NCBI GenBank assembly: GCA_032718475.1
Contig: JAUCBJ010008854.1
Span: forward strand, 1 to 64,000
Length of the DNA: 64,000 nucleotides
Direction of reading: 5' to 3'
Source of the DNA: Nemertoderma westbladi
Lineage: Eukaryota > Xenacoelomorpha > Nemertodermatida > Nemertodermatidae
Below are positions 44,187 to 55,502 of the stretch, in pieces. Within the stretch, counting starts at the first letter, position 1. Each line of letters begins with the position of its first letter. The position numbers and the translations under genes were made by a program. The notes below the pieces were generated by a model. That model saw nothing but the letters and a program-made list of their open reading frames with translations, was not told where the DNA came from and did no database searches.

Positions 44187-45705
44187 GGGTTTGACTAAAT
44201 ACGCCACCGACAACCACCGACACCTTTCGCATACCACCGACAACCACCGACAACAAAAGACACAAACCGACACAAACCGACAGGTAAGATCGCAAACCGA
44301 CAGTATACCGACAACTTCGGCAATGTTAGTAAACTATTTCAGTACATGATTATACAATTTTTATTTCCAGTCCAAATATTTATAACAAAGCATATTGTCC
44401 ACTGTCGGCCTGTTGTCGGTGGTGTAATTAGTCATGATAATTTCTTTAAAATATAATACCGCCTTCATATATTATCTTATTTTAAATTATTATATTGCAT
44501 AGCGTAATGGTAAAAATCGCTAGTGTTTTTCATATGTCGGTGTGTTGCTATTATTATTAGTTTTTGTCGGTGGTAGTCAGACTGTTGTCGGTGGTAGTCA
44601 GACTTTTGTCAGTGGTATATTTCTGCGGTATCCGTTCTTAAACTTGGACATACAGTACAGTGCGATAGGCCCCTACAATGCCGAAATTTATTACTTTACA
44701 TACAGCTGCACATTGTGTGACGTAATTGGTATTTACCTAAATGACGTAAAGTAAAGTGAAGGAAGGAAACAAGAAGCAACGGAAACTCGTTTCTCTCTTG
44801 GATGTTACCGGAAAAGAATGGTTGCCCAACACAATCTCCCAAGGATGACCACTTCATAACTATTCAACCTTTTCTGTATCCCCATAAGCCAGGCGGCATA
44901 TTGTACTGTTGGATTTGTTAACATAAGACTTTGCCTTAACTGGCTTTAAAATTTGACTAAATACTACACCGACAACCACCGACACCTTTCGCATACCACC
45001 GACAACAAAAGACACAAACCGACACAAACCGACAGTTAAGATCGCAAACCGACAGTATACCGACAGCTTCGGCAATGTTAGTAAACTTTTTTAGTACATG
45101 ATTATACAATTTTTATTCCCAGTCCAAATATTTATAACAAAGTATATTGTCCACTGTCGGCCTGTTGTCGGTGGTGTAATTAGTCATGATAATTTCTTTA
45201 AAATATAATATCGCCTTCATATATTATCTGTTTTAAATTATTATATTGCATAGCGTAATGGTAAAAATCGTTAGTGTTTTTCATATGTTGGTGTGTTGCT
45301 AGTATTATTAGTTTTTGTCGGTGGTAGTCAGACTATTGTCGGTGGTAGTCAGACTATTGTCGGTGGTATATTTCTGCGGTATCAGTTCCTATACTCTAAC
45401 ATACAGTACAGTGCAATACAATTCCGAAATTTATTACTTTACATACACCTGCACATTGTGTGACGTAATTGGTATTTACCTAAATGACGTAAAGTAAAGT
45501 GAAGGAAGGAAACAAGAAGCAACGGAAACTCGTTTCTCTCTTGGATGTTACCGGAAAAGAATGGTTGCCCAACACAATCTCCCAAGGATGACCACTTCAT
45601 AACTATTCAACCTTTTCTGTATCCCCATAAGCCAGGCGGCATATTGTACTGTTGGATTTGTTAACCTAAGACTTTGCCTTAACTGGCTTTAAAATTTATT
45701 GCTAA
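44187..45705 (+). repeat. Left composite terminal inverted repeat of the Mutator-like element
   Basis: Two tandem units. Each begins with (GGG)TTTGACTAAATAC, a cluster of CACCGACA words, and AACCGACAGTATACCGACA, and each ends with CCTTAACTGGCTTTAAAA. The second unit lacks the GGG. Small frames in it are repeat artefacts. Confidence 0.85.
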
Positions 45706-46256
45706 TGCAGCTTTTTGTTTTCGTGTTGGCATTTACTGTATGGAATTTGCGCAACCGAAACAAAAAACGGTGCCAGTTTATTGATTGATGAGTTGGTGGA
45801 AAATAATATTGATCGATTGGAAGATTGATTCATTAAATTATATATTAGTTTAAGATATACCAGTTTTCCAAAATTAAATTAATTCTACATAACTGTAATA
45901 ACGAACCTGCATGTATACAGTACATACAGGCGGGGTGAGTATTTTGTCAAAACTTATTGTCTCATGTATCTATCTATGTATGTATCCATCTGCCATAAAT
46001 CAGCAGTTACTTACACAGTTTCGAGACTTCTCATACTGTAGTTATAAAGGTCGTCGCCTGCGTAGAAAAAATATTTTATGACAAAACAGGACGAGCACAA
46101 CGAGGCTTATAATGAAGAGTAGTACTAAATTGACTTTATACTTCTATAAACCACCTGGTTTCGGATATTATTGAACACAATATACCACAGTTAGTTCAGT
46201 ACCGGTAGTGGAATGTTGCATATATACATCTATATTAAGAATGATATGACGTCTTG

Positions 46257-46510
46257 TCGACAAACATACCAACCATGACATTTGCTAGATCTTCCGCATC
46301 TTCAAGGCCAGTGTCCTTTAAGATGCGTCTCAAGAAAATCATGGGCTGTCCACTATGGCTATTCACTCCATGAGGCCGTCAAAGCACAAGATTATGCACT
46401 GGCTGGTCCTCACGGCGAAAGCAATATCCTGCAAAGCGGAGACGCTTACGTTCAAGTGTCAAGCTTTGGGGGACTAGAGACACTTCCAATTTTTTATAGT
46501 GTATTATTGG
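46257..46510 (-). pseudogene. Non-LTR retrotransposon tail inserted in the Mutator-like element
   Basis: The complement encodes the same C-terminal tail as 6104-6320 (ILKDTGLEDAE-type sequence, and the segment with the DQPVHNLVL core). It is 5'-truncated and frameshifted. Confidence 0.7.
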
Positions 46511-46599
46511 AGATGAGTTCATTATACTATACAGTGTACTTGACACAATTAATGACTAAGGTCTAAAGTGTCCATTTATGTGCTACTGTAAAGACTTTG

Positions 46600-46757
46600 C
46601 CGTAATTGGCTTTAAAAATTATTGCTAATGTAGCTTTTTGTTTCCGCTTTCCGACAACCAGCCACATCGACAAACATAAACCGACAAGAAGGAATCACGA
46701 ATTATTCAGCGTCGGCATCGTCGGGTTATTGTCGGTGGTGCATTTAGTAAAGCCCCA
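46600..46757. repeat. Internal degenerate Mutator-like end
   Basis: Contains CCGACAACCAGCC, several ACCGACAA words and, at 46735-46757, GGTGGTGCATTTAGTAAAGCC, whose complement resembles the element's own terminus (TTTACTAAATGCACC against TTTGACTAAATACGCC). Probably a remnant of another copy nested inside. Confidence 0.5.
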
Positions 46758-47349
46758 AAGCCTCTACAATTGGCGGCAAATGACACAAACCGACAAGTAA
46801 AATGACAAACCGACATTCCGTCACTGTTGGTTGATTATATTAGCGCGAGTTTATAGAAGTTTAATTCTGAATTCACACTCAAAATATTTCAACATTTTAT
46901 AAATTCTCGGAACTGTCAGTTTACTACTGTCGGAGGCGTAATTAGTCATTCGTACAGTATAACCAAACGTTGTCTTGTTCTGTAAACATTAACTACGTTC
47001 TTCATTTAGTGTGGTCTATCGTGTAGTGAAGTGTAACCTCCCACGCACTGTATGTTTATGGCTGTCAGGTTATTACAAGGAGAAGCCTGATTGTTTATGA
47101 AATAATCAACCTAGCTGTCAACAGACTGTAACAGACTGTAAATATTCGCACAATAGCCAGAAAGTCAGTGAAGGTGTACAGTAGTCTGGTTATATTTTAT
47201 TTCCATTGAGACATAGTCTGCAATATAAAACACAATGAAAATTTTATTTTCACAACTCTAACTTTCTCTTGAAATATCATTACTTCAAAATGTTTTCATT
47301 GCAGAAATACAAAAAGTTAATTATTTTTTATGTTATTAATCATATTTAG

Positions 47350-47393
47350 ACAGCAAGGTGGCTTACCAGAAAGAAATCGAATTCCCTTGCCAG
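47350..47393 (+). CDS. PHD-finger gene of the Mutator-like element, upstream exon
   Basis: A 44-base exon with a clear acceptor (ATATTTAG before 47350) and donor (GTAAGT at 47394). It encodes SKVAYQKEIEFPCQ, providing the first zinc-binding cysteine. Spliced to 48364 it gives C-Q-I-C, the first C-x2-C pair of a PHD finger. Any exon further upstream, including the start codon, was not identified. Confidence 0.7.
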
Positions 47394-47569
47394 GTAAGTT
47401 TGCAGATTATGCATATTATATTATGTAAAATTAAATGAAAAGTTATCAGTACCCGCAGCATCAGTTAGCTATCAGTTTAGCTTATATAATACCGGTGCTG
47501 TTTACTGTCAAAAAAATATTTTATTACAAATTACAACAGTGAAGCGAGTGCAGAGTGCCACAATAATTT

Positions 47570-48240
47570 TATTTCGCCGAGAGCCGGATCGCTCAGGATG
47601 CGGCCTACAAGGCGAGACAGTTAGACGCCCTCCAAGCCATTCCCGCCGCATTCGACGCCGCACAGTGGAACATACGGTGTCCCACAAGACGGGGGGGGGG
47701 GAGGGTGGTTAACGGCTCAGCCCTCCGTGGTAGACCACACGGACCTGGACCAGGAGGTGTCTCGGCGGCTCGTCGGTCCAGTGGGAGGTAACTCTGTCCA
47801 CTGGTTACCTGGATAGATGGGGTCGCGAGGTCGGTGGGGTCAGGGCTGATCTTTTGGCGCGAGGAGTCTGGGCCAATCAGAGGGTGGCGTCTTTCGACAT
47901 TGCGGTTGTAATCGCCGACGCCCTCTCTTATTCCAACCGGTCCGTAGACTCCATTCAGGATTTACGGGTTCGCGCCAAGAAGGTCCCTTATAGCAGGTAC
48001 CACCGACGGGGTGTGGTGCAAGGGATCAGAGATCCTGAGCCGCCACCTCGCGGAGACCCTCGTTGCGCGGCGGCAAGGGATGCGGGAACGTGGCCTTGCT
48101 TGCGTTCTCGGGGGAGTTCGGAGGCGTCTTCAGTTCGCGCTCCTCCGCTCCAACTCGCTTTGTTTGCGTCGGTCCTGGAGGTGTCTCGGGTTCGGGGACG
48201 GAGCTGGTCTGCGTGGGTCTGACCTACCAGACAATTACTG
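47570..48240. other. GC-rich unclassified insert inside the intron
   Basis: This 670-bp patch is much richer in GC than the rest of the element and lies entirely in the intron between 47394 and 48363. Frames such as AESRIAQDAAYKARQLDALQ and LLARGVWANQRVASFDIAVV suggest former coding sequence, but I recognise no family. It is probably a captured or inserted fragment. Confidence 0.4.
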
Positions 48241-48363
48241 ATTTGGTGGTGGTATACGTGCTATTTATTGTTGGTGCGATTTTTAATTGTATTTATTGTT
48301 TGTTCTTATCTGTATAATATCATTTAATAAAAATATAATATGTAATATTTATTTTGTTTACAG

Positions 48364-48551
48364 ATTTGTGGCAATGAGTGTGATTACTTCTCACCAAGCA
48401 TCGAATGCGATCGTTGTAAACTATGGACCCATACCGTATGTCTGGAAATGCCAGTCAGTTTAATAAATAGGTGGCAAACAAACCTAAGATTTCTCTGCAA
48501 GGATTGTACACACGTTCGAAATCGATTCGACTTCAAAGGTTCCTTAGAAAG
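48364..48551 (+). CDS. PHD-finger gene of the Mutator-like element, PHD exon
   Basis: Starts after TTTGTTTACAG and ends at a GTACAG donor. It encodes ICGNECDYFSPSIECDRCKL, then WTHTVCLEMP and, later, FLCKDC. With the preceding exon the spacing is C-x2-C, C-x2-C, H-x2-C, C-x2-C, a complete C4HC3 PHD finger. The exon is 188 bases and ends in phase 2, which matches the acceptor at 48990. PHD fingers read histone tails and occur in some animal DNA transposons. Confidence 0.8.
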
Positions 48552-48989
48552 GTACAGTAGGTTAAACTTAAAATAAATATTGCATTAGAAAATGTGCAAG
48601 GATGTCGTCAGAGCTCGAATCAGTGCGTTATAATCAGGGGCATATTGAGGCAAAATTTTATTATTGCCACTTCAAAATAATACTTTAAAATTCCTCAACT
48701 CAACACGCCTAATGTGCGTTATACTGACATATACTGTACATACATTAGTTCAGCTTGCAGCTGGAGTGACTTTATGGAGTAGGGGATAGTCACTACTGTA
48801 TGTATATAAATTGGAAGGTCCATGTTCGTTCGCAAGTAAATCCGGATTTTGTTTTGATTATTTTGTTGGTAAAGTTGGTCATATATCCCTAACATTTTGT
48901 ACCGGTGCAATTGTATTTTTCAACTATATTATTATCGTAGGGTGTTTTACATTAATTGCATTATCATTATATAAATTTATACGTTTTAG

Positions 48990-50253
48990 GATACATGAAG
49001 TGTACATAAAGACTCGATTAAATAAGGGGGACCTGACTGAGTTGAAGGAATGCGCAGCCTCTGAAGAATTGCTGTTACTTACATACAGAGTCGTCCTCCC
49101 GCCACTCATTAAAGAAACTTTGGTCGATAAGAAAATATACAATAAAGACAACCAAGCAAAGAAAATATTAGAAGAATGTCATCCACACATGCTGAGAGAT
49201 TACACGCCACTGCAAGTGGCTGGTGATGGAAACTGTCTCTATCGCGCTGTATCCTTGGCAGGTTTTAGGTGTGAATCTTATCATGTCCATTTACGCTTGC
49301 TAGTGGCTTTAGAGGTTATATGTCACAGGGAACAATATGATACAGAATGTGAGGTTTACAAAACCACCATTAAGAACAAGTATATAAATGAGCCCGGCTA
49401 TTTGGATCTCGTGAATACTATTGTACGTTACAAAGAATGGAGTGGTTTATTAGTGATGTATGCGCTATCTGCAGTTATTAGTAATCCTATTCTGTCGTAT
49501 ATGCCACCATTCGACCTTGGGACTATGGATTTAACAAGTGCATTTCGAGGTCGAATAGTTGGTAGGGGTGTTCGATCGGTTAAGGAGGCTCATATTATTG
49601 TAATGTGGAGTCAGTGCGGTTCAATGGACACTTCATATTATTCATCTGTCAATCATTTTGCCGTGTTGGCAAAGAAAGGAAGTAGTAAGGTAGTGATAGA
49701 AGTAGAAACATCAACTCCTGCTAGTGACGGAGGAAGTGAAGATCAACTAATGTCGCCTATTCCATATTCTGATGATATATTTTCAGATGCATCAAATGAA
49801 ACACCAATCCCATTTACTCAGGTACGATTTGACAGTCCATTATCTGGTGAAATCCGTTCTTCTTCAAGTGTTATATCTCCAAGCCCAATAATTGTTGAAG
49901 ATTTTATTGTTCAAAAGGAGCAAGACCTTAGAACGGGAGCTTTAGGATGCTTATTTTCCCATTCTGATAAGATATTAGAGTTACTAACATCAACATCCAG
50001 TCTAGACAAGGTACCTAGAGGAAAAAAGGAAAATTGTTACTTTATTGTCAATAATGAAAGAAATGTAGAATTAAGAAACGAAAATAAAAAACCTAGATAT
50101 GAAGATGACTGTGGAGCCTGGGACTCTGCACGCAGTTCTTCAAATTCATATTGGTATGAACTTCACGATGACAATAACAACATAAAGAAGAGACTCTATA
50201 CGAAATCTGGTACATTTTGCACAGAGGTACGGGAGGGTAAGAAAAAAAAATGA
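48990..50253 (+). CDS. OTU-type cysteine-protease-like domain of the Mutator-like element
   Basis: The exon starts at 48990 after TACGTTTTAG; spliced to 48551 it stays in frame (...GSLER|IHEVYIK...). The hydrophobic stretch that would be read upstream of 48990 is intron. About 70 residues in is the motif VAGDGNCLYRAVS, the Asp/Cys loop of OTU-family deubiquitinases and of vertnin-like proteins. About 150 residues later is NHFAVL, fitting the catalytic His. A Ser/Pro-rich linker and GAWDSARSSSNSY follow. The frame stops at TGA 50251-50253 immediately after a run of nine A. The next frame begins at 50250 with no gap in similarity to be expected, so a one-base loss in the A run is the likely cause. 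Confidence 0.75.
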
Positions 50254-50963
50254 TATCGATTGACCCTCAACCAATAAGGGTCCTAAAGTTGGGCCGCTAC
50301 TACTCCAAACTAAAATGTGATAACCGATATCAGAAAAGAATATCTTGGGTAATAGAGGCTCCTTCTAGTTGTGCTATCAAGAGCAATATTGCCGTATGGG
50401 AATATATAGGAGAATTCCCAGGCCTTTCCGTGCATGGAAATTCCTCTATAACTTCCAATAATTATGTGAGGACAACAGAAAACGCATGGGATGCAATGGA
50501 TAAAATAATACCTCTTGCTGCACCTAAGAAAGTGTATTCCGAACTAAGTAAAGGGGAACCAACCGATAAGTTTCCAAGAAACACAAAACAAATAAGAAAC
50601 CGTAAGTACCGATACTTAGAAAGGCAACAACAAGAAGGTTCTACTGATGTTATTCATAGAAGCAACTTTTCTGATCAATTGCAAATTATTTCGTCTATGG
50701 TGCAAGATCATCCGTTTGTGCAACATGTACTGCATTCTAAGAATGAAGTGCCAACAGTGGTACTCTTTACTGATGATCAAATGCGTGATGTTAATAATTA
50801 CTGTTGCACTGGTCGATGTGTCCTGGCGTTCGATAAGACATACAATTTGGGGGATTTGTATGTAACACCTTCAACATTTAAATGTATGTCTGTCATAAAC
50901 ACAGATAGCTTATTTATGGTGTTGTTGAAGTTATGTACCGCGACTTTCAACGTGCGTTATTAG
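50250..50963 (+). pseudogene. Transposase N-terminal part of the Mutator-like element
   Basis: This frame continues the protein after the A-run frameshift. It has a region RVLKLGRYYSKLK ... RISWVIEAP, then VPTVVLFTDDQMRDVNNY and VLAFDKTYNLGDLYVTPS. The last motif, Asp in (V/A)FDKTYNLGDxYVT, looks like the first catalytic Asp strand of an RNase H-like transposase core of the kind found with PHD/OTU domains in animals. After about 50925 the frame leaves the family pattern and stops. The rest of the catalytic core (second Asp and Glu) is missing, so an internal deletion has removed it. Confidence 0.65.
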
Positions 50964-51208
50964 GCCAGGGAAATTATTCCCTCTCAAAAGAAGCTAAACG
51001 GCTAGCCATTTCCCCGGAACAATGGTCCGAGTTGAACGAAGAACAAAGACGAAAGGCCATAGAAAAACTTGCCAGTTTCAAATCTCTGCGAAGGCACCAC
51101 CTTGTAGATTCAACCGATGGGAGACTAAAAACAATGTTTAAAAAGACAGGCCGAAAACCGGGACAAGGCCGACGAAAGAAAACTCGCTCAATGAAATCTA
51201 CGAAATAG
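50933..51208 (+). pseudogene. Transposase C-terminal part of the Mutator-like element
   Basis: In a different frame and starting at the deletion point, this encodes YRDFQRALLGQGNYSLSKEA, then SPEQWSELNEEQRRKAIEKL, and a strongly basic end (GRKPGQGRRKKTRSMK). It is alpha-helical with a DNA-binding-like tail and in the same orientation. It is best explained as the C-terminus of the same transposase after the internal deletion. Confidence 0.6.
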
Positions 51209-51260
51209 TATCATTGTAAACTGCACGATACCCACTCTAATTTTCTGTTTATTTTTCATA

Positions 51261-54200
51261 ATGGCAAAATGCCACCAGCCCCTCCCCCAGAGAGACCACT
51301 ATCACCACAATTAGCTTTTCATTTCTTCCGGAGTAATTTTTATATTTTAGAATTACTTACAGTGTATTATGTAGAATGAATTTAATTTAGGAAAAATATT
51401 TTTGAAGACTATCTGTCAACCAATCTTTCTATCGATCAATATATTATTCCACCAACACATCAATCAATAAATCAATATATACTGTATACAGTAGGTACCT
51501 GAACTGTATAAAGAAAAAGAGTAACAAAAAAGTAAAACACATTATCTTATACAATGCTATATTGCGCCTCTGCATTCTCACGGGCTGGGCACCGTTTTTT
51601 GTTTCGGTTGCGCAAATTCAATACATTAAATGCCAACACGAAAACAAAAAGCTGCATTAGCAATAAATTTTAAAGCCAGTTAAGGCAAAGTCTTATGTTA
51701 ACAAATCCAACAGTACAATATGCCGCCTGGCTTATGGGGATACATAAAAGGTTGAATAGTTATGAAGTGGTCATCCTTGGGAGATTGTGTTGCGCAACCA
51801 TTCTTTTCCGGTAACATCCAAGAGAGAAAGGAGCTTCCGTTACTTCTTGTTTCCTTCCTTCACTTTACTTTACGTCATTTAGGTAAATACCAATTACGTC
51901 ACACAATGTGCAGGTGTATGTAAAGTAATAAATTTCGGAATTGTATTGCACTGTACTGTATGTTAGAGTATAGGAACTGATACCGCAGAAAAATACCACC
52001 GACAATAGTCTGACTACCACCGACAAAAACTAATAATAATAGCAACACACCGACATATGAAAAACACTAATGATTTTTACCATTACGCTATGCAATATAA
52101 TAATTCAAAACAAGATAATATATGAAGGCGGTATTATATTTTAAAGAAATTATCATGACTAATTACACCACCGACAACAGGCCGACAGTGGACAATATAC
52201 TTTGTTATAAATATTTTGACTGGAAATAAAAATTGTATAATCATGTACTGAAATAGTTTACTAACATTGCCGAAGCTTTCGGTATACTGTCGGTTTGCGA
52301 TCTTACCTGTCGGTTTGTGTCTTTTGTTGTCGGTGGTATGTCAAATGTGTCGGTGGCGTATTACTTTGAAGGCAATTTTCTCGGAATGACATTCTTTCAC
52401 GCAAATTTTTTATTAATTTCGTAAGATTTTATAATAATTCGAGTTATTTACAAATTAATTAATAACCGCAGGGGGTAGCCCCCCGTAATTAATATATCAT
52501 ATTTACACAATGCAAGACAATGTAACTGACAGACTTGGTTTGTCATTGTGACATTTTTTGCATTGTATCGAATGTATTTACATACACGTTGTACAACGCA
52601 AAAACGCTGTTAGTACAAAAGACAACCCTGAAGTCAAAATATTAATGGAAAGTGAAAAATAATACGCAGAAAAATTTCCCACCACCAGAAGAAATTAGAT
52701 ATTTACGGACATTTTAAACCAACAATCTGAAGACAAAAGGTAATTTGCGTTTTTCTCTGAGAAATTACTTATTTGACTTACGGTCTTTTTACATTGCACG
52801 GCAGAATTGGTGTTATAATATCTTCACAAGGAAATAAGCAGACAACCAACAGTGATAGAGTTGTCTAAGAGTGTCGGTTTGCCATTTTGTTTGTCGGTTG
52901 GTTGACTACCAAAGGCAACTTTTCACATACACCGATATAAACAAAGTAATTCAATTTTTCATAATGGCAAAATGCCACCAGCCCCTCCCCCAGAGAGACC
53001 ACTATCACCACAATTAGCTTTTCATTTCTTCCGGAGTAATTTTTATATTTTAGAATTACTTACAGTGTATTATGTAGAATGAATTTAATTTAGGAAAAAT
53101 ATTTTTGAAGACTATCTGTCAACCAATCTTTCTATCGATCAATATATTATTCCACCAACACATCAATCAATAAATCAATATATACTGTATACAGTAGGTA
53201 CCTGAACTGTATAAAGAAAAAGAGTAACAAAAAAGTAAAACACATTATCTTATACAATGCTATATTGCGCCTCTGCATTCTCACGGGCTGGGCACCGTTT
53301 TTTGTTTCGGTTGCGCAAATTCCATACATTAAATGCCAACACGAAAACAAAAAGCTGCATTAGCAATAAATTTTAAAGCCAGTTAAGGCAAAGTCTTATG
53401 TTAACAAATCCAACAGTACAATATGCCGCCTGGCTTATGGGGATACAGAAAAGGTTGAATAGTTATGAAGTGGTCATCCTTGGGAGATTGTGTTGGGCAA
53501 CCATTCTTTTCCGGTAACATCCAAGAGAGAAAGGAGCTTCCGTTACTTCTTGTTTCCTTCCTTCACTTTACTTTACGTCATTTAGGTAAATACCAATTAC
53601 GTCACACAATGTGCAGCTGTATGTAAAGTAATAAATTTCGGAATTGTATTGCACTGTACTGTATGTTAGAGTATAGGAACTGATACCGCAGAAAAATACC
53701 ACCGACAATAGTCTGACTACCACCGACAACAGTCTGACTACCACCGACAAAAACTAATAATACTAGCAACACACCAACATATGAAAAACACTAATGATTT
53801 TTACCATTACGCTATGCAATATAATAATTCAAAACAAGATAATATATGAAGGCGGTATTATATTTTAAAGAAATTATCATGACTAATTACACCACCGACA
53901 ACAGGCCGACAGTGGACAATATACTTTGTTATAAATATTTGGACTGGAAATAAAAATTGTATAATCATGTACTGAAATAGTCTACTAACATTGCCGAAGC
54001 TGTCGGTATACTGTCGGTTTGCGATCTTACCTGTCGGTTTGTGTCGGTTTGTGTCTTTTGTTGTCGGTGGTATGCGAAAGGTGTCGGTGGTTGTCGGTGT
54101 AGTATTTAGTCAAATTTTAAAGCCAGTTAAGGCAAAGTCTTATGTTAACAAATCCAACAGTACAATATGCCGCCTGGCTTATGGGGATACAGAAAAGGTT

Positions 54201-54879
54201 GAATAGTTATGAAGTGGTCATCCTTGGGAGATTGTGTTGGGCAACCATTCTTTTCCGGTAACATCCAAGAGAGAAGGGAGCTTCCGTTACTTCTTGTTTC
54301 CTTCCTTCACTTTACTTTACGTCATTTAGGTAAATACCAATTACGTCACACAATGTGCAGCTGTATGTAAAGTAATAAATTTCGGCATTGTAGGGGCCTA
54401 TCGCACTGTACTGTATGTCCAAGTTTAAGAACGGATACCGCAGAAATATACCACTGACAACAGTCTGACTACCACCGACAACAGTCTGACTACCACCGAC
54501 AAAAACTAATAATAATAGCAACACACCGACATATGAAAAACACTAACGATTTTTACCATTACGCTATGCAATATAATAATTTAAAACAAGATAATATATG
54601 AAGGCGGTATTATATTTTAAAGAAATTATCATGACTAATTACACCACCGACAACAGGCCGACAGTGGACAATATACTTTGTTATAAATATTTGGACTGGA
54701 AATAAAAATTGTATAATCATGTACTGAAATAGTTTACTAACATTGCCGAAGTTGTCGGTATACTGTCGGTTTGCGATCTTACCTGTCGGTTTGTGTCGGT
54801 TTATGTCTTTTGTTGTCGGTGGTTGTCGGTGGTATGCGAAAGGTGTCGGTGGTTGTCGGTGGCGTATTTAGTCAAACCC
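51261..54879 (-). repeat. Right composite terminal inverted repeat of the Mutator-like element
   Basis: Complementary to the left arm. The two outermost units (about 53360-54879) match 44187-45705. The segment starting TTCATAATGGCAAAATGCC at 52958 is a direct copy of the one at 51261, and the similarity runs for about 1.1 kb to near 52370. So the right side carries an extra internal copy separated by 590 bp of unique AT-rich sequence (52370-52957). Confidence 0.85.
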
Positions 54880-55502
54880 GATATTGAAGCTGTACTACAG
54901 TACTTCAGTACTTATAGTGTTAAATAATTGTTCAGATTAGAACATGCACGAAATATAATACTTTATTAAAAAATTAACTCCGGCAATATTTTTACCGGAG
55001 CCGGAGCAGGAGCCGGAGGTGCCAAAATGGCCGGAGCCGGAGCCGGAGGCTGGAGCTCCGATCGAGCCCTAATCAGTAGGCCTATACAATGTAAATCTAA
55101 AATATAATTCCTGAATTCTGTAATTAGGCCTAAATCGATATTTTGATGTTCTAGATGAATTATCTTGAGCTTGACTGTTATCTACAGTACAGTACTGCAG
55201 TACAGTCAGACAGTCTAACATCTAAGGCAGGGAGAGCGCCACACTCAGACACTAAATCCCATGGGTGAACACACCGTCCGTACTGCCTCACTGCCAGACT
55301 GCCGTAAACATTACAGCATTAACCCAGTAACCCTTATCTGCTTATTCTTTACTCCCCCAGGTCCCAGCGCCAGCAGAAGCCAGCGCTCCATACAGCGATA
55401 TCATAAAGTTTGTCATAAACGTTTCGAAATTGTAACTGCCACGGCACGGGATCGAACCCGGGACCCCAGAGTTAGAAGCATAACAAAAGGGCTGCAAATC
55501 CA

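Larger units (their letters stand above)
44187..54879 (+). mobile_element. 10.7-kb Mutator-like DNA transposon with PHD-OTU gene
   Basis: The ends are perfect inverted copies of GGGTTTGACTAAATACGCC (44187 and, complemented, ending 54879). GATATTGAA is duplicated at 44178-44186 and 54880-54888; a 9-bp duplication is the Mutator hallmark. The terminal inverted repeats are composite. The left one consists of two direct units of about 760 bp (44187-44951 and 44952-45705). The right one has two matching units (about 54115-54879 and 53360-54114) plus a further copy at about 51600-52360. All units are studded with TGTCGGT / ACCGACA words. The interior encodes a spliced PHD-finger/OTU protein and transposase pieces, now damaged. 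Later insertions include a non-LTR tail (46257-46510). Confidence 0.88.
43515..55071. mobile_element. hAT-like element, 8-bp TSD, interrupted by a Mutator-like element
   Basis: Terminal inverted repeats TAGGGCTCGATCGGAG at 43515-43530 and, complemented, at 55056-55071 match 16 of 16. ATCAGTAG flanks both ends (43507-43514 and 55072-55079), the 8-bp duplication characteristic of hAT elements. GGAGCCGGAGC hexamer arrays lie just inside both ends. Without the Mutator-like insertion (44187-54888 including one duplication copy) the element is only about 0.86 kb and has no transposase, so it is non-autonomous. Confidence 0.85.

Noticed and set aside
44137-45497. Small frames such as 44542-44754 in the TGTCGGT-rich arms
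   Set aside because: They recur in every copy of the terminal repeat on both sides and follow the repeat, with no conserved protein family seen.
48811-48989. N-terminal hydrophobic extension of the OTU frame
   Set aside because: It starts at TTG and lies in an intron bounded by a GTACAG donor at 48552 and a TTTTAG acceptor before 48990; splicing restores the PHD-OTU frame.
55440-55500. tRNA gene on the minus strand (GGGTTCGATCCC B-box-like word)
   Set aside because: A B-box-like segment is present, but no convincing A box or cloverleaf could be built, even after mentally removing the neighbouring insertion; at most a SINE remnant.
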